NCBI GenBank assembly: GCA_018065685.1
Contig: JAGHSU010000015.1
Span: 1 to 9,908 of the forward strand
DNA from: Candidatus Methanocorpusculum equi
GTDB taxonomy: Archaea; Halobacteriota; Methanomicrobia; Methanomicrobiales; Methanocorpusculaceae
Direction: 5' to 3'
DNA: 9,908 nt
The notes beneath the pieces were generated by a model, which did not search any database, was not told the DNA's origin, and was given only the letters and a program-made list of their open reading frames with translations. The first letter of the stretch is position 1. Every line of letters starts with the position of its first letter. The translations under genes were made by a program, and so were the position numbers. Shown here one piece after another: positions 1 to 5,857 of this stretch.

Positions 1-281
1 AAATTTTTGAAAATCAAGGACCAATTTTTGGATAGTTCTTGAAACAAAACATAATTTCGGATTTGATTGGTCAAAAACTTGTGAACTAATTTCGGGATAC
101 TGCACGCGGAAGGAGTCGTTATGAAATTTATCTCCGCAAAGTTCTTCCCGTATTTATTCTTTGCAAACTCACGTATCAGCGTTGTTTTTCCTATCTGTCG
201 TGCGCCTTCGATAAGAAGAGCGGGTTTTTCCTCCAGCTCAGACCACTCTTCAAGATATGTGCTGAATTTCCGGTATAACAT
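1..281 (-). pseudogene. N-terminal fragment of a DUF4143-type AAA ATPase, probably broken, runs off left edge
   Basis: Reading the minus strand from the ATG at 281 gives a protein that opens MLYRKFSTYLEEW and continues LLIEGARQIGKTTLIREFAKNKYGKNFAEINF. This is the usual beginning of the archaeal/bacterial AAA ATPases paired with a DUF4143 domain. The Walker A motif GARQIGKTT lies at about residues 27-35. Full members are about 380-450 residues and are often multicopy, of uncertain cellular role. The frame stays open to the window edge, but the 40 residues after about residue 53 (positions 1-122) do not look like the family. They are encoded by markedly AT-rich DNA, so I infer disruption by deletion or rearrangement. 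A stop precedes the start in the same frame. A second ATG about 60 bases upstream is in another frame and gives an unrelated peptide. The alternative is an intact divergent gene continuing left of the window. The P-loop assignment is firm; the broken status is inference. Confidence 0.55.
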
Positions 282-378
282 ATTCTGCCCGTATGATGTC
301 TGCTGAATCTCTTTAATTTCAGCTCTGTATCTTTGTTACTCATTATTTTAGCTTTAATTGTATATATCTGTTTTCCAT

Positions 379-432
379 CTCTGCGACGTTTTTCCAGTCA
401 AAATAGCCTCCTCGGCGACGTTTTTCCGGTCA
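379..432. repeat. Pair of 22-bp direct repeats, 32-bp period
   Basis: Positions 379-400 and 411-432 match at 20 of 22 bases, sharing the core GCGACGTTTTTCC followed by A/G and GTCA. They are separated by a 10-bp spacer and lie between the cfb operon's 3' end and the ATPase fragment. Only two copies are present, so this is not a CRISPR array. It could be a remnant of a short duplication or a protein-binding site. No function can be assigned. Confidence 0.6.
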
Positions 433-453
433 CGATCCCAACATGAAACGCGC

Positions 454-474
454 AGCCGGTGATTCTCACCGGCT
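454..474 (-). terminator. Stem-loop downstream of cfbB, possible transcript end
   Basis: AGCCGGTGA, a 3-base loop and TCACCGGCT form a perfect 9-bp hairpin starting 17 bases past the cfbB stop codon. On the transcribed minus strand it is not followed by a long U tract, whereas on the plus strand it is followed by five T. It is therefore not a textbook terminator for the cfb operon. It may mark or protect the mRNA 3' end. The structure is certain on paper; the function is inferred from position. Confidence 0.4.
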
Positions 475-490
475 TTTTCCGGAGAGCACC

Positions 491-1873
491 TTACTCCCAG
501 CAGAAAAACTCCTTAAAAAACGCCCTCGCACTGACCGGCATCAGATGTGTATAGGAGGCAAGCACATTCTTATATCTGACTCCGTCCTTCCCGGAAGAAA
601 TTCCCTGCCCCCTCGAAAGCGTGAAGGAAAACTCATATTCTTTTAAAAGAGCCGTTCCGCTGTAATGGAACTCATGTCCTTTCAGGGCAAAATGTTTCCC
701 GTTCAGCTCCGCATCAGCTTCTGCATATCCGAGAACCTTTTTATCAGGAATGACTGCAGTCCCTGAAAATACTCCGCAAAACTCATAGACAGCACTTGCG
801 GCAATATCATGGAACCCGACCTCGGTTACGAGCGTGTCCATCAGATACAAAAGCCCGCCGCACTCGGCATAAACGGGAATTCCGGAATCTGCCGCAGTTT
901 TTACTGCATCACGCATTTTTTTATTCCGGGACAGGGATTCTGCAAACAGTTCGGGATACCCCCCGCCGAAGAAATATCCGTCCGCTTCGGGAAGTTCATC
1001 CCGGATGGGGCTGAATCGGATGATTTCACAACCGAATGAAGCAAACACGGCGTCCAATTCCCCGTAGTAAAAGTAGAACGCCTCATCGTATGCGACAGCA
1101 ATCCTGCGGTTGAGAGGCACGGGGTGCGTCAGCTCTTCAAACACCTGACTGTCCGGACACAGCAGTGCCGGAGAGCCTGCCGGGATGTCACGAAAGATTT
1201 CCACAATCCTGCCCATATCAAGATGAGAGACAATATACTCCGTAATCTGTTCCATGTCCTCTGAAAACAAATCTTTTCCCGTCGCCTCGGAGTAAGGCAC
1301 AAGACCCAGATGGCGTGAGGGGAGAGAGAGTCCCGGGTTTTTCGGGATCGCGCCGAGTACAGGGATTTTACAGTAGTGTTCGATGGCATCTTTTGCTTTT
1401 TCTGCATGCTTTCCGTGCCCGATATTATTGAGAATAACTCCTGCGATTTCAACATCCGGGTCGAACTGCTGAAAACCGAGAACGAGGGCCGCAGCACTCC
1501 GGGTGATACTTCCCGCATCGACAATCAGAATCACGGGAAGCTTCAGAAGTTTTGCAGCGGCCGCTGTACTTCCGGCGTCAGATAATGCGGACTCTCCCTC
1601 ATAGAGGCCCCGGACCCCTTCAACAATCCCGAAATCCGCGTCACGGCATCCGTATGCAAAAAGAGCCCTGAGTTCATCTTCACTCTGGATGAATGAATCG
1701 AGATTGAAGCATGGGCGCTTTGTTACTCCGGAGAGATACGAGGCGTCGATGTAGTCGGTTGCGGTTTTAAAGGTCTGTACCGCAGCATTTTTTGCGAGGT
1801 ATGCAGCAATTGCAGTTGTAATGACCGTCTTTCCGGAACCGGATTTATTTCCTGAAAACAATGCCGCTTTCAT
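491..1873 (-). CDS. cfbB: Ni-sirohydrochlorin a,c-diamide synthase (CfbB, CobB/CbiA family)
   Basis: This enzyme performs the ATP- and glutamine-dependent amidation of the a and c acetate side chains of Ni-sirohydrochlorin, the second F430-specific step, in the cytoplasm. The 460-residue length fits the cobyrinate a,c-diamide synthase family. An N-terminal dethiobiotin-synthetase-like domain carries the P-loop SGNKSGSGKT (residues 7-16) and the DYIDASYLSG segment (40-49). A C-terminal class I-like glutamine amidotransferase domain has AECGGLLYLMD with the nucleophile Cys338, the GHEFHYS stretch (399-405) and a terminal YTHLMP containing His443. The ATG at 1873 overlaps the cfbD stop as ATGA and has an AAGGAG-type ribosome site about six bases upstream. 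The sequence alone cannot fully separate CfbB from cobalamin CbiA/CobB, but its place among cfbA, cfbE and cfbD makes the F430 role much the likelier. It is the last gene of the operon; no cfbC follows. Confidence 0.93.
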   Translation of the reverse strand: MKAALFSGNKSGSGKTVITTAIAAYLAKNAAVQTFKTATDYIDASYLSGVTKRPCFNLDSFIQSEDELRALFAYGCRDADFGIVEGVRGLYEGESALSDAGSTAAAAKLLKLPVILIVDAGSITRSAAALVLGFQQFDPDVEIAGVILNNIGHGKHAEKAKDAIEHYCKIPVLGAIPKNPGLSLPSRHLGLVPYSEATGKDLFSEDMEQITEYIVSHLDMGRIVEIFRDIPAGSPALLCPDSQVFEELTHPVPLNRRIAVAYDEAFYFYYGELDAVFASFGCEIIRFSPIRDELPEADGYFFGGGYPELFAESLSRNKKMRDAVKTAADSGIPVYAECGGLLYLMDTLVTEVGFHDIAASAVYEFCGVFSGTAVIPDKKVLGYAEADAELNGKHFALKGHEFHYSGTALLKEYEFSFTLSRGQGISSGKDGVRYKNVLASYTHLMPVSARAFFKEFFCWE

Positions 1874-2940
1874 AGAAAACTCCTTAAAACCGCTCCGAAC
1901 TCGCTTTCCACAATCGAGTGGATTCCGATAGTTTTCGGATGCAGATCGAGTTCGACCAGGACAACATCATGTCCCTGCTCCTTTAAGGGAATCGCCTGCC
2001 TTGGTCCGTTGGTCGAGGAAAATACGGTGATATCTTTTATCGCATCGGGGGAGACCGCATGCGGCACACCTGCGATGAGAAGGACTTCAGGTTTTTCCCG
2101 CTCAATTATCGATTCAAGCCTTCCCCCGTTTTCCCCGTACTCATCCAAAGCACCGGCAAGTTCCGGATAAATCCCGCGGGACCGGAGTTCTGAAAGAATC
2201 GCCGCCGCGTCATTTCGCACCTTCGGCAGACCGCGCTCTTCCAGGTTGCAGACATAGGTAATATTTCCTTCCGGGGCCGCTTCATGAACTGCGCAGAGAT
2301 AGTCTGCAAACATATAGGCCGTTTCCTTTTTTGCATTCATGATTGCAAGCGTCTTTTTTCCCCCGCGAATCAGCGAAAGCAGCTGTTCTGCCGCAACATG
2401 CTTTAAATCACCCATTGACGGCGGAAGGTAGGACTTTGATGCGGCCCCTCTCAGGTGTTCTATCTCATTTGCCGCCTGCAGAATCCGTTTCTGCCGGGAA
2501 AACTCCTCCTCTGAAATCCACCCCGAAGCGCGTGCAGGCTCAAGCGCCGCAAGGACTCCTTCAATGTTTTCCCGGAATCCTGCATGAATGGAAACCCCGA
2601 TTGCAGGTGTTGTGATTCCTGACCCGGAAATTCCTGCTTCGAGGTCTTCACCTATAATCATTGAAACGCAGGTGCCGACGACTGCGATACGATTCGGATG
2701 GAGGTTTTCTTCCGCAAAACGGAGCACTTCCTCAAGGCGCTCCTGTCCGCCGAACACAAACTCTTCATCTCCAAGCGACGTGGTAAGAACATGGATTCCA
2801 TCCCCTTCAAGCAGACGTGCATGCTTAAACGAACAGCCGGAGGGTCCGTGAAGGACTGCAGTATCGACATTTAAGTCGCGTAAGGTGTAAAGGGCCGCAA
2901 CAATTGAACTGGGTCTCGGATGATAATGATAATTCTGCAT
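1870..2940 (-). CDS. cfbD: Ni-sirohydrochlorin a,c-diamide reductive cyclase, NifD-like subunit (CfbD)
   Basis: CfbD is the catalytic, nitrogenase-like component. With the NifH-like reductase CfbC it carries out the ATP-driven six-electron reduction and gamma-lactam ring formation that turns Ni-sirohydrochlorin a,c-diamide into 15,17(3)-seco-F430-17(3)-acid. At 356 residues it has the short NifD-homologue size, with no NifK partner needed. It begins MQNYHYHPRPSSIVAAL, then HGPSGCSF with Cys36, the segment TSLGDEEFVFGG (54-65) and VVGTCVSMIIGEDLE with Cys91. Cys36 and Cys91 are candidate iron-sulfur ligands by analogy with nitrogenase-type proteins. The ATG at 2940 lies three bases after the cfbE stop, with a GGAG ribosome site inside the end of cfbE; its own stop overlaps cfbB by four bases. 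Its obligate partner CfbC is not encoded in the window, so it must come from elsewhere in the genome. Confidence 0.93.
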   Translation of the reverse strand: MQNYHYHPRPSSIVAALYTLRDLNVDTAVLHGPSGCSFKHARLLEGDGIHVLTTSLGDEEFVFGGQERLEEVLRFAEENLHPNRIAVVGTCVSMIIGEDLEAGISGSGITTPAIGVSIHAGFRENIEGVLAALEPARASGWISEEEFSRQKRILQAANEIEHLRGAASKSYLPPSMGDLKHVAAEQLLSLIRGGKKTLAIMNAKKETAYMFADYLCAVHEAAPEGNITYVCNLEERGLPKVRNDAAAILSELRSRGIYPELAGALDEYGENGGRLESIIEREKPEVLLIAGVPHAVSPDAIKDITVFSSTNGPRQAIPLKEQGHDVVLVELDLHPKTIGIHSIVESEFGAVLRSFL

Positions 2941-2943
2941 CGT

Positions 2944-4077
2944 TTATCTCCAGGTTTTTACGCAGAACAGGACCGCACAGTCCTGCTTTTTTGCGGCAGA
3001 AACAGCCTCGTTCATCAGCTCCTCAACGTCTCTTCCGTCAGCCCGGATAACGGATGCCGGGGATGTCCTGTAAACTGTCTCTTCAATATCTGCATCACTG
3101 AATCCCTCACAGACCGCATGCGCAGATGAACCGATCACAAGGATGAATGGTTTGCCGGTTTTTGTTTTCAGATATGCGGCAGCTTCCAGAATATTTTCCC
3201 GGTTTGTTCCCGAGTTTGCATTGTCAAGAACAGACACTCCATCATTTACGGAAAACATCATACGTCCTTCGCACCCGGTAAAGCGGGAAAGAGGGGTAAC
3301 ATCCAGATGCAGTAAAACCGCTGCCGCAGCCGCAAATGATAACGCGTCGGCATACCCGGGAACCTCTGCAAGACAGTTTTCAAACGAGCCGCAGGTTTTT
3401 GTCAAAAAACGGCACCCTGCCCTGCTGACGAGTTTTTCAGGCGTATGTGCACCCTCAATGGAGAGAGAATCCGGTACCAGCAGGGTTTTGCACACGGCAA
3501 GGCTATCCAGTTTTGCGGAAAGGGCTGACTTTTTTCCGGCTGCTATCCGGTAATCCGCATCTGAGGTGAGAATACCCAATTCACCTGTGCCGCACACCCC
3601 TAAGGACTCTTCTGCCACAATCCAGTCCGCCCCTTCAGCGTTTGCGGCAGAAACCGCAAAAAGAAACGATGCAGGCGTGATACTTTTTTTAAAAAGCAGA
3701 CGTTTTTCCGGATACACAAACGTTCCTGCACTGGTGTGCAGAATCGTCTTTCCGGGAAGGACCGAAGCAACCGCAAACGCAGTTGTCGTTTTTCCGCGGG
3801 CTCCCGTGATTTCAATGATACGGGCGCTGCACGGGGGAAGAAGACGGGCTGTCATCTGATGGTGCGTCAGATGCGTTCCCGGGACTGATACGAGCGGATG
3901 GCCCGGGTCAAGATGAACAGGGGATGTTATAATATCATACTGCCGTTTTTCCGCATCGTCTGCCGACATCATTTTTCCGCGGTAGACATCCACTGCATCC
4001 ACATCGTCACCTTTCCGCACCAGTGCCTCTGCAAGAACCGCACCTCCGTGAATGGTGTCGAGAACGAGGACTCTCAC
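2944..4077 (-). CDS. cfbE: Coenzyme F430 synthetase (CfbE, Mur ligase family)
   Basis: CfbE performs the last F430 step: ATP-dependent activation of the propionate side chain of seco-F430 and closure of the carbocyclic F ring. The 377-residue protein is MurF-like. It starts MRVLVLDTIHGG and has the Mur-type P-loop EITGARGKTTT (about 89-99), the EESLGVCGTGELGILTSDADY region (156-176) in the central ATPase domain, and GRMM (271-274). LDNANSGTNREN (284-295) corresponds to the DxANSGT/DxYNANP element of Mur ligases. The start is GTG at 4077, inside a GTGA overlap with the cfbA stop, with a GAGG ribosome site about nine bases upstream; no ATG fits better. The protein is shorter than true MurF, and this archaeal setting has no peptidoglycan operon, so a cell-wall role is unlikely. 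Confidence 0.93.
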   Translation of the reverse strand: MRVLVLDTIHGGAVLAEALVRKGDDVDAVDVYRGKMMSADDAEKRQYDIITSPVHLDPGHPLVSVPGTHLTHHQMTARLLPPCSARIIEITGARGKTTTAFAVASVLPGKTILHTSAGTFVYPEKRLLFKKSITPASFLFAVSAANAEGADWIVAEESLGVCGTGELGILTSDADYRIAAGKKSALSAKLDSLAVCKTLLVPDSLSIEGAHTPEKLVSRAGCRFLTKTCGSFENCLAEVPGYADALSFAAAAAVLLHLDVTPLSRFTGCEGRMMFSVNDGVSVLDNANSGTNRENILEAAAYLKTKTGKPFILVIGSSAHAVCEGFSDADIEETVYRTSPASVIRADGRDVEELMNEAVSAAKKQDCAVLFCVKTWR

Positions 4078-4508
4078 GGTTTTTCCTCATCAGGTTTTTC
4101 CCTGCCCAGATTCCGGAGAGCAGCATCTGCATTGTTTAACATCAGCTCTGCAAGAAGCGGGTCAACCCCGATTGGTTCTGCATAGACGAGTGGAATCTCC
4201 TTTCCGCTTTTCAGGAAAAAGTGCCCTGTTTTTTCACCTGCATCAAGACCGAGAAGCCCGGGGATATCGCGCAAAATATGAATGCCCTTTGCAAGAAACA
4301 GAGGGACAATAGCCAGAACATCGATATTCTCGTCCCTCATGGACTCAAGCCCCTCGGTCACTGTGGGACTGCTGTACTCAAGAAAACATGATTTTATGAT
4401 GCTTTCCGGACGTTTCTCTTTCATCATCGCCGCAGTAGTTGTTATTAGTTGTTTATTGTACTCGAGCCTGCTTCCGTGGCCGACAAGCAGAATGCCGTAT
4501 TTTGTCAT
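4074..4508 (-). CDS. cfbA: Sirohydrochlorin nickelochelatase, short CbiX type (CfbA)
   Basis: CfbA inserts Ni2+ into sirohydrochlorin, committing the tetrapyrrole to F430; small archaeal CbiX-type enzymes can also insert cobalt. At 144 residues it is the half-length class II chelatase that works as a homodimer. The signature LLVGHGSR gives His11, and FLAKGIHIL gives His77; these are the two metal-binding histidines expected of the family. No histidine-rich loop is present. It is the first gene of the minus-strand operon. Its ATG at 4508 lacks a visible Shine-Dalgarno sequence, whereas the three downstream genes have one. A TATA-like box about 25-30 bases upstream suggests a leaderless or nearly leaderless transcript. 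The nickel rather than cobalt or iron assignment rests on linkage to cfbE, cfbD and cfbB. Confidence 0.92.
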   Translation of the reverse strand: MTKYGILLVGHGSRLEYNKQLITTTAAMMKEKRPESIIKSCFLEYSSPTVTEGLESMRDENIDVLAIVPLFLAKGIHILRDIPGLLGLDAGEKTGHFFLKSGKEIPLVYAEPIGVDPLLAELMLNNADAALRNLGREKPDEEKP

Positions 4509-4531
4509 AAATATTATTCTGTCTTTCTGAG

Positions 4532-4539
4532 ATATAAAT
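4532..4539 (-). promoter_or_regulatory. TATA-like box of the cfb operon
   Basis: On the minus strand these bases read ATTTATAT, about 24-31 bases ahead of the cfbA ATG. In archaea transcription starts about 25 bases past the centre of this box, so the start would fall on or within a few bases of the ATG, which fits the missing ribosome site. A second AT-rich candidate lies at about 4561-4570 and would give a leader of around 30 bases. Confidence 0.45.
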
Positions 4540-4765
4540 GAGTATGAATAAGTTCTCTACATTATAATACCTAATTTTATTTTTATTTATTTTTGTAATA
4601 CTATTATATCATACCTCCCCGCAGTTCTCTGCCGTTTCCACCGGCCCCTCATCTTTCTCCACCGTTTTGCAGGGGAAGACGCGCGCTTATTCCTGAAGAA
4701 AGGATACCATGTATGATTAACGAGATGTTTAAATAACATCAATTCTTACAAATTTAGCATATTCG

Positions 4766-4783
4766 TATAAAACAACATTTATA
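4766..4783 (+). promoter_or_regulatory. TATA-like boxes ahead of the HEAT/TPR gene
   Basis: TATAAAA at 4766-4772 and TTTATA at 4778-4783 lie just upstream of the first ATG at 4786. Either would place transcription start downstream of 4786, favouring translation from the ATG at 4813. A third candidate, TTTAAATA at 4728-4735, would instead allow use of 4786. The real box cannot be chosen by eye. Confidence 0.35.
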
Positions 4784-4785
4784 GT

Positions 4786-5718
4786 ATGAAAACAAATACT
4801 TTTTGTAACACCATGGCTCCGGAACATGCGTCTCAGGAACACATCTATCTGAATCTCTTCTCCCCGGACAAAAACATCCGGGCTGAAGCTGCCGCCGGGC
4901 TTGCCGCAGCGGGAGAGGAGGGGGCAAAGCTTGTCCTTCCGCTTCTTTCAGACACCCGCTGGGTTCTGCGCTACCGTGCGGCAGAGGTTCTCGGACGTTC
5001 CGGGTGCAGAACGTATGCAAAAGAACTCCTTCCGCTTCTTTCAGACGAAAAAGACCATGTCCGCTACATGGCAGTAAAATCCCTGGGTTTTCTCTGCGGA
5101 AACGAGGCAGCCCCTGTTGTCCGGCCGCTTTTATCCGATGAAAACCCGTTTGTTGTCCGGAAAGTCCGCGAAGTGCTCAATGGTGCGGAGAACTATGCTG
5201 ATGCGGAAGAGAATTCCGGCACAGAAAAGAATTCGGACGCAGAACGCTATTTTTCAGAGGGAGTGGTTCTGTACGGAAAACAGGAGTTTGCCGCAGCGGA
5301 ATCGGCTTTTCTTCATGCCGCAGGTGAAAACGGAGACAATCCGAACTACCTCTGCTACCTTGCGCTCTGCAGAAAGGCCCTCGGGAGAGATGAAGATGCA
5401 CGGTCCTGCTTTGCAGACGCACTCCGGACTCTTCCTGAGTCGGTCTTTGTCCGCTATGAGTACGCTGACCTCTTACTGCGGATGGGTGAACATAACGCTG
5501 CCGCTGCGGAATTTTCACGGATTCTGTCCGGTACCGATCCGGAAAACCTCTGCTGGAGGGCTCTATCCCACCTCGGATGCGGGATTCTGCATCTGGAAGC
5601 GGACAATCTGGAATCTGCGATTCAGGCGTTTTCCTCCGCGGAAGCACTTGCCAGTGAGATTGGAGATGCGGCGCTTTGCGCCCGTATCGGCAGCGAAATT
5701 GAGAAATACGGCCTGTGA
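4786..5718 (+). CDS. HEAT-repeat/TPR-repeat protein, unknown function
   Basis: I do not recognise a named family. Residues about 30-133 form three HEAT-like (PBS-lyase type) units, each ending with PLLSD (52-56, 83-87, 114-118; 31-residue period) followed by an R-rich helix such as VLRYRAAEVLG or HVRYMAVKSLG. An acidic, Asn/Ser-rich linker (about 134-152) joins them to TPR-like helices from about 153 to 310, with clear units around AERYFSEGVVLYGKQEFAAAE, YLALCRKALGRDEDARSCFADAL and YADLLLRMGEHNAAAAEFSRIL. There is no signal peptide, membrane segment or catalytic motif, so it is probably a cytoplasmic scaffold or protein-protein adaptor. The start is uncertain: the ATG at 4786 gives 310 residues and that at 4813 (MAPEHAS) gives 301. 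Neither has a ribosome site, and promoter position slightly favours 4813. It is divergent from cfbA and 139 bases upstream of sirC. PBS-lyase HEAT proteins are known to act on bilin attachment, but that is not evidence of such a role here. Confidence 0.82.
   Translation: MKTNTFCNTMAPEHASQEHIYLNLFSPDKNIRAEAAAGLAAAGEEGAKLVLPLLSDTRWVLRYRAAEVLGRSGCRTYAKELLPLLSDEKDHVRYMAVKSLGFLCGNEAAPVVRPLLSDENPFVVRKVREVLNGAENYADAEENSGTEKNSDAERYFSEGVVLYGKQEFAAAESAFLHAAGENGDNPNYLCYLALCRKALGRDEDARSCFADALRTLPESVFVRYEYADLLLRMGEHNAAAAEFSRILSGTDPENLCWRALSHLGCGILHLEADNLESAIQAFSSAEALASEIGDAALCARIGSEIEKYGL
4934..5046 (+). repeat. Exact 20-nt repeat at 93-nt period within HEAT units
   Basis: Positions 4934-4953 and 5027-5046 are identical over 20 bases and are 93 bases (31 codons) apart, encoding the same LPLLSD motif at the end of consecutive HEAT units. 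The third unit keeps the amino acids but has diverged at the DNA level. Identity that includes synonymous positions points to a fairly recent duplication or gene conversion of one unit. Confidence 0.7.
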
Positions 5719-5782
5719 TATGATTTACATGCAAAATGATTCAGGTACGGCAGCGCAATGTCCCGGATGTTTTTACTCTGAC

Positions 5783-5809
5783 ACATATCCACACATTAAA
5801 ACATATCCA
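5783..5809 (+). promoter_or_regulatory. Paired 9-bp direct repeat upstream of sirC, candidate operator
   Basis: ACATATCCA occurs at 5783-5791 and again at 5801-5809, 18 bases apart start to start, a few bases upstream of the TATA-like box for the sirC-hemA-hemB-hemL operon. That is where archaeal activators or repressors often bind. No known regulator consensus is recognised. Confidence 0.35.
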
Positions 5810-5813
5810 GAAC

Positions 5814-5826
5814 AAATATATTATAA
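5814..5826 (+). promoter_or_regulatory. TATA-like promoter of the sirC-hemA-hemB-hemL operon
   Basis: An AT-only run, AAATATATTATAA, lies 32-44 bases upstream of the sirC ATG. Transcription would be expected to start near 5846, leaving a leader of roughly a dozen bases. It gives the tetrapyrrole operon its own promoter, separate from that of the HEAT/TPR gene. Confidence 0.5.
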
Positions 5827-5857
5827 GTTTATCTCCACCCCCTGTGAGAAGAATTCC

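Larger units (their letters stand above)
4509..4785. promoter_or_regulatory. Divergent intergenic promoter region between cfb operon and HEAT/TPR gene
   Basis: This 277-base gap separates two divergent genes. It is mostly AT-rich (4509-4613 and 4720-4785), with a GC-rich island at about 4614-4690 that can form short alternative stems, such as CCCCT/AGGGG at 4645-4649 with 4671-4675 and GCCG/CGGC around 4631-4645. No convincing gene, tRNA or recognised riboswitch was seen. TATA-like boxes facing each way are listed separately. Confidence 0.6.

Noticed and set aside
121..306. 61-residue plus-strand frame at the left end
   Set aside because: It is the antisense of the ATPase N-terminus, whose P-loop on the minus strand is convincing.
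379..432. Possible CRISPR fragment from the repeated 22-bp unit
   Set aside because: Only two copies, 10-bp spacing and no further units; far too short a spacer for CRISPR.
3143..3553. 136-residue plus-strand frame opposite cfbE
   Set aside because: Lies wholly within cfbE, whose motifs are clear; the translation shows no recognisable family.
4587..4652. 21-residue basic minus-strand frame (begins MRGRWKRQR) in the divergent promoter
   Set aside because: Very short and overlaps the AT-rich promoter segment; no support beyond an open frame.
4509..4785. Possible cobalamin or nickel/cobalt riboswitch controlling cfbA
   Set aside because: No conserved riboswitch core was recognised, and the likely transcription start leaves essentially no leader on cfbA.
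5177..5734. 185-residue minus-strand frame opposite the HEAT/TPR gene
   Set aside because: Arg/Ser/Pro-rich translation typical of the antisense of a GC-rich gene; no domain or ribosome site.
5117..5857. A long plus-strand frame continuous with sirC that would add about 247 residues to its N-terminus
   Set aside because: The extension overlaps the HEAT/TPR gene in another frame, has low-complexity basic residues without family resemblance, and the precorrin-2 dehydrogenase family starts at MIPLM.
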